Part shown: positions 44,803-53,629 of the stretch, in pieces
Layout of the letters: each line of letters begins with the position of its first letter
Position numbering within the stretch: position 1 is the first letter of the stretch
Assembly: GCF_030161635.1 (NCBI RefSeq)
Contig: NZ_BSUO01000001.1
Location: 1 to 64,000 of the forward strand
Direction of reading: 5' to 3'
DNA length: 64,000 bases
Source: Mobilicoccus caccae
GTDB taxonomy: Bacteria > Actinomycetota > Actinomycetes > Actinomycetales > Dermatophilaceae
Notes under the pieces: model-generated
Told to the model about the DNA's origin: nothing
Databases searched by the model: none
Seen by the model: only the letters and a program-made list of their open reading frames with translations
Made by a program: the position numbers and the translations under genes

Positions 44803-45366
44803 ATGAGCACCGGCGGAGGAGGGGAGACCCCCGGGCGCGACGGCGACGCGTGGCGGGACGGCCCCCAGGACGTCCGGCCCTCGGATGCCACGCCGGCACC
44901 CCACGAGCGGGTGAGCGGACGTAGCGCCCCACCGTCGTCGACCGGCAGCGACGACGACCGCCGCAAGTCGACCTTCGTCAAGCTCGGGATCACCGCGGCC
45001 GTCGCCGGGGCGGGAGTTCTCACCCTCGTCGCGCTCAGTGGCGGTGACGATGACGACGAGCCGACGCACGCCGCCGTCTGTGTCGATCGCGAGACCGGAG
45101 AGCGCCAGCCCGACGAGCAGTGCGGCGACAACTCCGGCAGCTATCACGGCGGATTCGGCTGGTACTTCATCCCCTACGGCCTGGTCTCGCCGCGCGTCGG
45201 CGCGCCGGTGAGCGGCGGGAGCTACAGCGCCCCGGCGAGCTCGAGCTACGTCACCGGCGGCGTCTCACCGAACGGTGGTGTCGTCAGCGCCGACACCGTC
45301 AAGGGCGGCACGAAGACAACGGTGCGCGGCGGTTTCGGTGGCAAGGCGAAGGGCAGCGGGGGCTGA
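44803..45366 (+). CDS. DUF1190/YgiB-like membrane-anchored protein
   Basis: Protein of 187 residues. A polar, Asp/Pro-rich ~65-residue region precedes one membrane helix (LGITAAVAGAGVLTLVAL). The outer part has two Cys (AVCVDRETGERQPDEQCG), then Gly/Ser/Tyr-rich sequence ending GGFGGKAKGSGG. The helix, the paired Cys and Gly/Tyr-rich tail resemble YgiB/YjfM (DUF1190), and the genomic position beside a glutathionylspermidine-synthase-like gene and a DUF350 gene supports this. ATG 44803 has GGGAGG upstream. Its stop overlaps the next start (TGATG). Confidence 0.7.
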   Translation: MSTGGGGETPGRDGDAWRDGPQDVRPSDATPAPHERVSGRSAPPSSTGSDDDRRKSTFVKLGITAAVAGAGVLTLVALSGGDDDDEPTHAAVCVDRETGERQPDEQCGDNSGSYHGGFGWYFIPYGLVSPRVGAPVSGGSYSAPASSSYVTGGVSPNGGVVSADTVKGGTKTTVRGGFGGKAKGSGG

Positions 45367-46786
45367 TGCGACGCATCGTGACCACGGCCAGGCCCGACTG
45401 GCGCGCCCGGGTCGAGTCTCAGGGACTCGTCTACCCGACAACGGAACTCGACACGGCCGTGAGGTGCCGTACTGGTTCGAGGACGCCTACTACGAGCTGA
45501 CCATGGCGGAGGTCGAGGAGCTCGAGGAGACGACCGAGACCCTGCACGGCATGTGCCTGGCCGCGGCGAGACGCCTGGCCACCGGTGAGTTCGGCGACCT
45601 CGGACTGCCACCCGAGGCGCTCGAGATCGCCCGGCAGAGCCTGGCGGCCGACCCGCCGAGCATCATCGGCCGCTTCGACCTCGGCTGGGACGGGCGCAGC
45701 CCGGCCAAGCTGCTCGAGTACAACGCCGACACCCCCACCGGTCTGGTCGAGAGCTCCATCGCGCAGTGGTACTGGCTGCAGGACACCTACCCGGAGTTGG
45801 ATCAGTGGAACTCCGTGCACGAACGTCTCGTGCTCGCCTGGAAGGGTCTACGCAGCCGGTTGCCCGACGCCCGGGTGTGGTTCGCCCACCACGAGGACGA
45901 GACGACCGGCGAGGAGTTCATGACCTGCACCTACCTGCGCGACACCTGCGACCAGGCGGGGTTGCCGACCGGCTCCATCACCATGGGTGACATCGGGTAC
46001 GACCCCGCGCGGGGGTGTTTCGTCGGGCTCGGCGCCGAGCCGCTGCGGACGTGTTTCAAGCTCTACCCGTGGGAGGCGATGCTCGCCGAGGAGTTCGGGC
46101 GCTACGTCGAACCCGACCCTGTCGGGGTGCTGTCGACGACGTGGCTCGAACCGCCGTGGAAGGTGCTGCTGTCGAACAAGGCGCTGCTGGCTGCGCTGTG
46201 GGCCATGTACCCCGGCCACCCGAACCTCCTGCCCGCCTACCTCGACGGCCCGCGCGACATGGACGCCTGGGTCGCCAAACCGCTGCACGGCCGCGAGGGC
46301 GACAACATCCGCATCCACGCCCCCGGCATCGAGATCGCCCAGCCGGGGGAGTACGGCGAGGAGGGCTGGTGCTACCAGCAGTGGTGTCCGCTACCGGAGT
46401 TCGACGGCAACAAGGTCGTCCTCGGCTCGTGGGTGATCGACGGGATCTCGGCCGGCGTCGGCATCCGTGAGAGCGACGGCTGGGTCACCGACTACTACGC
46501 CCGGTTCCTTCCCCACGTCATCGCGGCGCCCGCACCCGCGGACTCCCAGCGCGAGAACTGGCTGGAGGACGCCCGCCACGGCGACGTCCAGGACGTCGTG
46601 CCGGGAGGCTCGGGACGGATGCGCGGTGGGCGGGAGCCGAACGACCTGCCCGTGATCGAACCGCTGGTCTCCCCGATCCCGGTGGTCGGCGATCGTCAGG
46701 ACAGCGTGCTGCAGGACACCACCCGCCCCGACCCGACGGCCGACCCGGCCCCGGCACCGACGAACGAGAAGGACGACCGCCGATGA
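45366..46786 (+). CDS. glutathionylspermidine synthase-like ATP-grasp ligase (YgiC/YjfC-like; frame break near 45454)
   Basis: ATP-grasp amide ligase of about 473 residues. The YgiC/YjfC family shows as PYWFEDAYYELTMAEVEELE, IIGRFDLGWDG, LLEYNADTPTGLVES (ATP/Mg region), and AKPLHGREGDNIRI, EEGWCYQQWCPLPEFDG, VLGSWVIDG. E. coli homologues lack the amidase domain of true glutathionylspermidine synthase and their substrates are unproven. The frame is broken near 45454 by one missing G (acGGccg should read acGGGccg), restoring TGREVPYWFED. It overlaps DUF350 by ATGA and is the middle gene of the operon. Confidence 0.87.
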
Positions 46787-47199
46787 TCACCGCCCTGGGC
46801 TTCGGAGCCGCCTACAGCCTGCTCGGCATCGCGTTGCTCGTCGCGGGCTACTACGTGCTCGACCTCCTCACGCCCGGCCACCTCGGCAAGCACCTGACCA
46901 AGGGCGACTCCTACAACGCAGGGCTCATGGTGGCCGCGGGATTCCTCGGGTTGGGAGCCGTGATCGCCACGGTGATCTGGCACAACGCCGACGCGGGCTT
47001 CGGGCCGGCGCTCGCGTGGACGGCCGCGTTCGGGGTGCTCGGGATCGTGCTGCAGGCCGTGAGCTTCCTCGTCCTCGAACTCGTGACCCCCTGCAGTCTG
47101 CGCGAGATCGTCGTCTCCCCGGGGCTGCACCCCGCCGGGATCGCTGCCGCCGCGGGGCAGATCGCGGTGAGTCTGATCATCTGTGCGTCGATCGCCTGA
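46783..47199 (+). CDS. DUF350 membrane protein (YjfL-like)
   Basis: Membrane protein of 138 residues with four helices arranged as a pair of repeats: GFGAAYSLLGIALLVAGYYVLDLLTPG and GVLGIVLQAVSFLVLELVTPC. The DLLTPG and ELVTPC turns are the family signature. In E. coli, yjfL (DUF350), yjfM (DUF1190) and yjfC (ATP-grasp) form one cluster, and the same three are assembled here in the order DUF1190-like, ATP-grasp, DUF350. The joint function is unknown, probably envelope-related. Confidence 0.9.
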   Translation: MITALGFGAAYSLLGIALLVAGYYVLDLLTPGHLGKHLTKGDSYNAGLMVAAGFLGLGAVIATVIWHNADAGFGPALAWTAAFGVLGIVLQAVSFLVLELVTPCSLREIVVSPGLHPAGIAAAAGQIAVSLIICASIA

Positions 47200-47215
47200 G
47201 GAGCGCGCCGCCACC

Positions 47216-48222
47216 TCATGCAGTGTCGCGGGCGCAGGGGAGGGCGTGGCGGGAATCCTGCTGCGGTTGGGCAGGGGCGTTCTCGTCCCACCAGCGCAGC
47301 ACGCGCAGGGCGTGGAACGTCAGCCACCTCGAGGACTCTCCGGGTTCGGAGTCGACGTGGAACCACACCCGGCCCTCGTGCCGCACCTGCTGGTGCCAGG
47401 TGCCGTCCTCGTCACGGGCCGCGCGGATGAGCTCGATCGCCTCGCGCATGCGGGGTCCGGCGGCGTGCCGTCGTGCAGGGCGGCGGCGCGGAGGTGATCG
47501 GCGGCCTTGAGGGCGCTGTACGTCGCCCGATAGGGGTAGGCGAAGTGCGTCGCCCACGGCTCGTGGATCTCACCCGTGCTGAGACTGCGCAGGAGACGAC
47601 GCTGCAGCAGGTACTCCTCGGCGGCATGACGGGCGGCGCGGAGGTCGTCGGTGCCGCCGGTCCGGATCTCGTGGTCGAGGATGCCGATGACCGCGTTGAT
47701 CGTCGAGTGGAACGACGCGCGGGTCGACCCGTCCACCCACGCGCAGTTCCACCCGCCCTCGGTCATCTGGTGTGCGGGGAACCACGCGGCGATCGGTGAG
47801 ACGTCGGCGCCGAGCCACGTGCCGTTGGCGAGGGTGAAGGCGTTGATGCAGGCGTCGACCTCGCCGCCCCAGTACGGCAGGTCGTCGTACTCCCAGCGGG
47901 CGTTGGCGCGCAGGAGTCCCGCGGTGTCGGGCTTCAACGCGTCGGGTTCGACTCCCCATTCGCGCAGGGAGTTGAGCGACCACGTCGTCGCCGTCCACGG
48001 CTGACCGGGCTCCTCGGGGGAGGCATCGGCCGGGAAGAATGCGCCGCCGGCCCACAGTCCGTCGTCGTCCTGCTTCTCGAGCAGTGCCTTGCCGAACCCC
48101 TCGTGCGGAACCCGCGCACGCGTCGCCTGCCAGACCTCCTCGGGCGCGTCGAGAAGATCACGCTCGACCTGCCAGCGCAGCGCGGGATCGGAGTCGAGCA
48201 GCCGGTCGACGACGTCTGTCAT
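47216..48222 (-). CDS. squalene-cyclase/prenyltransferase-like toroid protein (frame break near 47452)
   Basis: Soluble alpha/alpha-toroid protein of about 335 residues. Repeats such as QDDDGLWAGGAFFP, MTEGGWNCAWVDGS, and RDEDGTWHQQV carry the QxxDGxW pattern of cyclase/prenyltransferase repeats. The acid DxDD motif of real squalene cyclases is not seen, so this may bind or cut another ligand. The C-terminal ~80 residues are in another frame; one C missing in the CCCC run near 47452 restores PPDPRMREAIELI. It is convergent with DUF350, with 16 bp between stops. Confidence 0.78.
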
Positions 48223-48281
48223 GGACCCAAGCTAGGTGCGTCCGACCGGCGGCGCCAGACCTCGGGCTCGGCACTGCCGAA

Positions 48282-48345
48282 CGGCATCGCAGAAGACATC
48301 GAGGTGGTCGCCATCGCGACCACTTCGGTGCGTTCTGGGATGCCG
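48282..48345. repeat. 30-bp-arm hairpin with four-base loop
   Basis: The 30 bases 48282-48311 and 48316-48345 are inverted copies matching at 25 of 30 positions around the loop CATC. The inner part GTGGTCGC/GCGACCAC is perfect. It lies between the GNAT-DUF664 stop and the start of the cyclase-like gene, both on the minus strand. It may terminate the first transcript or be a mobile palindromic unit. Confidence 0.65.
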
Positions 48346-48356
48346 GATGGGTCTGC

Positions 48357-49480
48357 TCAGTACCCGGTACGGCCGTCGATCGCCTCGCGGAGGAGGTCCA
48401 TGTGGCCGAGGTGACGGGCGTACTCCTCGATGAGGTGCGTGAGGATCCATCGCAGGTTGACCTGGTTTCCCCGGCGCAGTCCCCGGCCCGGGACGTCGAG
48501 GTCGGTCCATTCCGCCGCGAGTGCCCGTGTGCGCTCGACCTCCTCGCGGTAGGCCGCGACGTCGTGCTCGACGGCGGCGATGGTGGTGTCGTCGAAGTCG
48601 CCGTCGGGGCTCTCGCGGGTGCAGTAGTAGTCGGGCACGTCGGGGTCACCGAGCAGCACCTCGCGCACCCAGTACGCCTCGACCTCGGTCAGGTGACGCA
48701 CGATGCCGACGAGGCTCATCGTCGAGGGCGGCACGGCCCGGCGGCAGAGCTGCTCGGCGTCGAGCCCGGCGATCTTGAGCAGGACGGACTCGCGGTAGAG
48801 GTCGAGCCAGTGGTCGAGCACCTCGCGCTCGGCGCCGGTCATCGGGCCGTCGGAGCGGGTGTCCTCGAACTCCCCGACGACCGGTGCCCCCGGCGAGTGG
48901 GTCCACGGCGCGACGGGACGGGTGGGGTCGTCGTCACGCCCGAGGGAGGCCAGCCATGCGTCGACGAGCCCGTCGGGGTGCGGCAGGTACTCGGGAACCT
49001 CACCGTGCCAGGTGAATCCGCACGCCCATGCGACTCGCCACGAGGCGAGGTTGCCGGCGTTCGCCCACCACGTCACCCGCTGCCCGCCCTGGTCGAACCA
49101 CCAGCGGCACACGAGCCGCACCGCGGTCGACATCACGTGCAGCCCCCGAGCGTCGGGGTGCAGACCGAACCCGATCTCGGCACCGCCTTGACCGCGCGGG
49201 CGCAGATCGACGGTGCCGCCGAAGCGGGGAACGCCGGAGTCGTCGGTCCACTCGATCGCCCAGTACCGGTGGCTATCGGGGTGTTCCAGCCGTCGGCGAC
49301 CATCTCGATCCACCGGCGTGCGTCGTCCTCGGAGTAGGGCCGCGGCACCGTGGTCCAGCGCACGCTCTCGGGATCGGTGCACTGCTCGACGATGGCCGGG
49401 ACGTCGTCGGTGCGGTGGGCGCGCAGCCGCACCTGCCCTGATTCGAGCACGGGGACGACGTCGGGGAAGGACTCAGGCAT
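48357..49480 (-). CDS. GNAT acetyltransferase - DinB/DUF664 fusion (frame break near 49278)
   Basis: Fusion of about 374 residues. The first ~190 form a GNAT domain of the RimJ type: VRLRAHRTDDVPAIVEQC, then EIGFGLHPDARGLHVMSTAV (acetyl-CoA-binding region) and NAGNLASWRVAWACGF. The last ~170 form a DinB-like DUF664 four-helix bundle with PPSTMSLVGIVRHLTEVEAYW and the metal-type His in LTHLIEEYARHLGHMD. The frame is broken near 49278, where one C is missing (CCCC for CCCCC), restoring NTPDSHRYWAIEW. Both families occur separately more often. DUF664 proteins may use mycothiol or another cofactor. Confidence 0.8.
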
Positions 49481-49574
49481 GTCCCCGAGTGCACCACGCC
49501 CCAGTCAGGCGGGCCACCGATTTCGACGCGATGCGCGCGCGTCGACCTGCGCCAGGTTACGAAGCGCCATCCTC

Positions 49575-49663
49575 GCGCCGAGACCGCCCCCTATAGCCGG
49601 CGGTTTCGGCGGGTTCTTCGCTTCCGCGCCGAAACCGCCCCCTATAACCGGCGGTTTCGGCGC
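49575..49663. repeat. two tandem palindromic hairpin repeats
   Basis: Unit 1 (49575-49612) and unit 2 (49626-49663) share GCGCCGA[G/A]ACCGCC, the loop CCCTATA[G/A]CC and GGCGGTTTCGGCG, at a 51-bp period. Unit 2 is a perfect 14-bp stem, and unit 1 has one mismatch. They lie between the UvrA-like stop and the GNAT-DUF664 start. Tandem hairpins of this size resemble REP/BIME elements and may occur elsewhere in the genome. Confidence 0.75.
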
Positions 49664-49691
49664 TTCTGTCGCCTGGCCGGGGCGTCGTCCG

Positions 49692-52025
49692 TCAGTCGCG
49701 CTCCGGCTCCGCCCACCGCCGCAGATGCTCGGCGGTGAGGGTGTCGGCGTCCTCGATCATGGCGCGCGGAGTTCCGGTGAAGACGACCTCGCCACCCTGG
49801 TGGCCGGCTCCGGGGCCGACGTCGATGATCCAGTCCGCCGCCGTCATCACGGCGAGGTTGTGTTCGATGGCCACGACGCTGCGCCCCCGCTCGACCAGCC
49901 GGTGCAGCATGTCGATGAGGTTCGCGGTGCCCGCGAGGTGCATGCCCGTGGTCGGCTCGTCGAGGACGTAGGTGTGGGCGTCGTCGCGCAGGCGGGCCAC
50001 CAGCTTGATGCGCTGCCGCTCACCGCCGGACAAGGTCGTCAACGGCTGGCCGAGGGTCAGGTAGGGCAGGCCGACCTCGAGGAACCGGTCGAGGATCGCG
50101 GCGGGCTTCCCCGTCCGGAACACCTCACGCGCCTGCGTCGCGGTCAGCCGCAGGACCTCGTCGATGGTGTGCCCCTGGTAGCGGTAACCGAGGACCTCGT
50201 CGGTGAAGCGCCGGCCACGGCAGTCGGGGCAGGTCGTCTCGACCCCGGCCATCATCGCGAGGTCGGTGTAGACCACGCCCATGCCCTGACACGTCGGGCA
50301 GGCGCCGGTGGAGTTGGCCGAGAACAGCGACGCCGCAACACCGTTCGCCTTGGCGAAGGCGTTACGGATCGGGTCGAGCAGCCCGGTGTAGGTCGCCGGG
50401 TTGGAGCGGCGCGAGCCCCGGATCGGCGACTGGTCCACCACCAGCACCCCCTCCCGCCCCGCGAGCGAGCCGTAGATGAGCGAGGACTTGCCCGAGCCGG
50501 CCACCCCGGTGACGACGACGAGCACCCCCGTCGGGACGTCGACCGAGACGCCCTTGAGGTTGTGGGTCCTCGCGTCGCGGATCTCGAGTGCCCCGGTCGG
50601 GGTCCGCACGTCCGCACGCACCGGATGCCGCACGCCGATGGCCCGGCCGGTCGTGGTGCCCGCGGCGCGCAGACCCGTCGGCCCACCGGCGTACGTGAGG
50701 GTTCCGCCGTCGGCGCCGGCACCCGGGCCGAGCTCGACGACGTGATCGGCGGCGTCCATGACCGCGGGCTTGTGCTCGACCACGAGCACCGTGTTGCCCT
50801 TGTCGCGCAGGCTCTGCAGCAGCGTGACCATGCGGTCGACGTCGTGGGGGTGGAGTCCGGCGGTCGGCTCGTCGAAGACATACGTGCAATCGGTCAGCGC
50901 CGACCCGAGATGGCGCACCATCTTGACGCGCTGCGCCTCCCCGCCGGAGAGCGTCCCGGCCTCGCGGTCCAGCGACAGGTAGCCGAGGCCGACCTCGTCC
51001 AGCGCCGCGAGCATCTCCCGCAGGCTCCTGACCAGCGGCGCCACCTGCGCGTCGTCGATCCGATCCAGCCACGTCAGGAGGTCGCCGATCTGCATGGCGC
51101 TCGCCTGCGGGATCGTCACGCCCGCCACCGTCGCCGTGCGGGCCGCCTCGTTCAGCCGCGCGCCGCCGCACTCGGGGCATGCCGCGAACGTGGCGACCCG
51201 CTCGACGAACTCGCGCACGTGCTTCTGGCGCGACTCCTTCTCCTTGTCGAGGAACACCCGCCGCACCTTGGGCAGCAGCCCCTCGTAGGTGGCGTTCATC
51301 CCGGCGAGGCGGACCTTGACCGGCTCGGCGTGCATGAACCACCGCCACTCCTCCTCGGAGTAGTCGGCCAGGGCCTTGTCGGGGTCGAGGCGGTCGGACT
51401 CGCCGTAGGAGCGCCAGTACCACGTGCCCACACCGAAGTTGGGGGCGAGGATCGCGCCCTCGTTGAGGGAGCGCGACCGGTCGACGAGGACGTCCTCGTC
51501 GACGGCGGCGACCCGCCCGGTGCCCTCGCAGGTGGGGCACATCCCGTCGGGGAGGTTGAACGAGAAGCACCCCGAGGCGCCGACGTGCGGGGTGGACAGG
51601 CGGGAGAACACGAGCCTGAGCAGGGAGTAGGCGTCGGTGACGGTCCCGACGGTCGAGCGGGAGTTCGCCCCCATCCGCTCCTGATCGACGATGATCGCGG
51701 CGGTCAGGCCGGTCAGTTCGTCGACCTCGGGGCGGGCCAGGGTGGGCATGAACCCCTGGATGAACGTCGAGTACGTCTCGTCGATGAGGCGGCGGCTCTC
51801 GGCGGCGACGGTGCCGAACGCGAGGCTGGACTTGCCCGAGCCGGAGCGTCCGACGAACACGGTCATGAGGCGCTTGGGGATGTCGACGTCGACGTCGCGC
51901 AGATTGTGGACGCGGGCTCCGCGCACCCGGATGACGTCGTGGGTGCCGGCGGCGACCGGCGGTCGGTGAGGGGCGTGGCCATCGTCTGGCACGCCATGGT
52001 CTGGAACATGATGTCGTCGACTCAT
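49692..52025 (-). CDS. UvrA-like excinuclease paralogue, drug-resistance type (DrrC/TioF-like)
   Basis: Double ABC protein of 777 residues, shorter than housekeeping UvrA (~950). The first Walker A is GRSGSGKSSLAFG and the second GVAGSGKSSLIYG; signatures are LSGGEAQRVK and LSGGERQRIK; and Walker B elements are VFDEPTAGLHPHD and VLDEPTTGMH. Zinc pairs CPTCEGTG, CPECGGA, CPTCQGMG and CPDCRGR are kept. The missing length and divergent TioE-type regulator place it with UvrA-like self-resistance proteins for DNA-binding drugs. ATG 52025 has TACGAT 8 nt upstream, suggesting a leaderless transcript. Confidence 0.87.
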   Translation of the reverse strand: MSRRHHVPDHGVPDDGHAPHRPPVAAGTHDVIRVRGARVHNLRDVDVDIPKRLMTVFVGRSGSGKSSLAFGTVAAESRRLIDETYSTFIQGFMPTLARPEVDELTGLTAAIIVDQERMGANSRSTVGTVTDAYSLLRLVFSRLSTPHVGASGCFSFNLPDGMCPTCEGTGRVAAVDEDVLVDRSRSLNEGAILAPNFGVGTWYWRSYGESDRLDPDKALADYSEEEWRWFMHAEPVKVRLAGMNATYEGLLPKVRRVFLDKEKESRQKHVREFVERVATFAACPECGGARLNEAARTATVAGVTIPQASAMQIGDLLTWLDRIDDAQVAPLVRSLREMLAALDEVGLGYLSLDREAGTLSGGEAQRVKMVRHLGSALTDCTYVFDEPTAGLHPHDVDRMVTLLQSLRDKGNTVLVVEHKPAVMDAADHVVELGPGAGADGGTLTYAGGPTGLRAAGTTTGRAIGVRHPVRADVRTPTGALEIRDARTHNLKGVSVDVPTGVLVVVTGVAGSGKSSLIYGSLAGREGVLVVDQSPIRGSRRSNPATYTGLLDPIRNAFAKANGVAASLFSANSTGACPTCQGMGVVYTDLAMMAGVETTCPDCRGRRFTDEVLGYRYQGHTIDEVLRLTATQAREVFRTGKPAAILDRFLEVGLPYLTLGQPLTTLSGGERQRIKLVARLRDDAHTYVLDEPTTGMHLAGTANLIDMLHRLVERGRSVVAIEHNLAVMTAADWIIDVGPGAGHQGGEVVFTGTPRAMIEDADTLTAEHLRRWAEPERD

Positions 52026-52033
52026 GTAGGGAT

Positions 52034-52077
52034 ATCGTAACTCTGAATTGCCTGTTGACCCTTGCGCCGGTCGGCGC
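52034..52077. promoter_or_regulatory. divergent promoter region of the UvrA-like and TioE-like genes
   Basis: On the minus strand TACGAT (complement of 52034-52039) is the likely -10 for the UvrA-like gene. On the plus strand TTGACC (52055-52060) precedes the dyad GCGCCG-GT-CGGCGC (52064-52077), which lies over the likely promoter of the regulator and is a candidate operator. Confidence 0.55.
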
Positions 52078-52091
52078 TGTGGAGGTGTGCG

Positions 52092-52900
52092 CTGAAGTCT
52101 CAACGACGTACAGCGCTGCGACCCGTCGACCTGGCTCGTGAACACGGCCTGTCGGCCCAGGCGGTGCGCAACTACGAGGCCGCGGGAATCCTCCCTCCGG
52201 CCGAGCGGACCCCAGCGGCTACCGCCGGTACACCCCGACCCATGCGGCGGCTCTGCGCGCATTCATGGCGGCGTGGCCGGCGTTCGGTCACGCCGCCGCG
52301 ACCCGGATGGTGCAGGCGGTGACGGCGGGCGACGTCGACGGCGCGCTCGCGATCGTCGACGACGGTCACGAGCAACTCGCGCGCGACCGGGCGACCCTCG
52401 ACGCCTTGCGGGACGCGCTCGCCCATCTCGCGGCGGGTGAGGCGCGGCCGACGGTCGGCGACGGCAGATCGTGGAGCATCGGCGACCTCGCCCACCGCCT
52501 GGGTGTCACCTCCGCGACCCTGCGCAGTTGGGAACGTCTCGGGGTCCTCCGCCCGGAGCGCGACCCGGCCACGGGATTCCGGGTCTACTCAGGCGCCGAC
52601 GTCTCCGACGCCGACCTCGCCCACCTGCTGCGTCGCGGGGGATACCGGCTCGACGACATCGCCGGTGTGCTCGAGCAGATCCGCTCCGCGGGCGGGGCCT
52701 CGGCGGTCGCGGCGGCGATGCAGGAGTGGCGGCAACGGCTCACCACCCGCGGTCTCGCGATGCTCACGGCCGCCGCGAAGCTGGGGGAGTACCTGGAGAT
52801 CGCGGGACACCTGAGTGGCGCGGGCGGCCCGCCTCCGTACGCTCAGCCGGCCGCGCGGGTCGAGGGTCAAAGCTCCCTGGAGCGGTCGAATCACGTGTGA
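52092..52900 (+). CDS. TioE-like double-MerR transcriptional regulator (frame break near 52208; apparent CTG start)
   Basis: Regulator of about 269 residues with two MerR-type DNA-binding modules: RPVDLAREHGLSAQAVRNYEAAGILPP at the N-terminus, and SIGDLAHRLGVTSATLRSWERLGVLRPERDPATGFR near residue 130. This pairing defines the TioE family, usually divergent from a UvrA-like resistance gene as here. One C is missing in the CCCC run near 52208 (PSGYRRYTPTHAAALRAF is restored). No ATG or GTG fits the frame: GGAGG at 52081 is 6 nt before CTG 52092 (LKSQRRTALRPVDLA). The next candidate is TTG 52062. Confidence 0.8.
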
Positions 52901-52984
52901 GCCGTACGGGACTCCAGCATTCACCCTGCGAGGGCGGAGCAGTCCTGCGCTCAGATCGCGGATCGCCCCGGCCGATAGGGAGGC

Positions 52985-53482
52985 GTGTCTGCCCCTCGCT
53001 CGGACCTCACCCGGTCGACCCGCTCCTCCCGCGCTCGGTCGGCCGCCGTGGTCGCCCTGCTCACGATCGTGGCCGCGGTCGCCGCGGGCTGCACGGACCA
53101 GACGGAACCAGAGGGTGGGTCCACGGCGGCCCCCTCGGACGCCGCACCGGCCGTCACCCCTGCCCCCGACCGCACGACCGTCGACGACGAGGGTGGAGTG
53201 GGCGCGCACGCCGATCTGCAGAAACCTCTCTGCGCAGCTCAGAACGGGGTGTGGGGCTTCACCGGCGTCGTCAAGAACGCCGCGCGCACGGCGCAGGTCT
53301 ACACCGTCGAGGTCTCCGTGGTGAACCCCGACGGGTGGTCGGTCGTCGGCACGAAGAGCATCGAGGCCCGGGCCGAGCCGGGCAAGGCGGTGCCGGTGAG
53401 GGCCGCTGCGTTCCATCGCGAGTCGGCCGCCGACGCCGCGAAGCACCAGTGCGTGACCCGTGTCGTCCGTCATCAGGGCTGA
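52985..53482 (+). CDS. lipoprotein of unknown function
   Basis: Protein of 165 residues. The signal SAAVVALLTIVAAVAAGC has the lipobox Cys near residue 36, followed by an Ala/Pro/Thr linker. The remaining ~100 residues read like a small beta-sandwich (GVWGFTGVVKNAARTAQVYTV ... VNPDGWSVVGTKSIEARAEPG) of the kind that binds in the extracellular space, with Cys at 83 and 157 that could pair. It is not assigned to a family. GTG 52985 is preceded by GGGAGGC. Confidence 0.75.
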   Translation: MSAPRSDLTRSTRSSRARSAAVVALLTIVAAVAAGCTDQTEPEGGSTAAPSDAAPAVTPAPDRTTVDDEGGVGAHADLQKPLCAAQNGVWGFTGVVKNAARTAQVYTVEVSVVNPDGWSVVGTKSIEARAEPGKAVPVRAAAFHRESAADAAKHQCVTRVVRHQG

Positions 53483-53629
53483 TCAGCCCACCGATCGCCG
53501 GCGTTGCGCACAGCCCGACTCACGCCCGGGCATCCCTTGACCGGCCGTCGTCCCCGCCGATGGGTGTGGCATCGAGATCCCTCCTGCCGATGCGGGGGTC
53601 CAGTCGTTCGGAGAGACCGAGGAGTGGTC

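Noticed and set aside
49575..49663. CRISPR-like tandem repeat
   Set aside because: Only two units, each internally palindromic with no unique spacers of constant length, and no cas genes.
49350..52040. 896-codon plus-strand frame opposite the UvrA-like gene
   Set aside because: Same reason: the UvrA-like frame has all ABC motifs, and the opposite frame has none.
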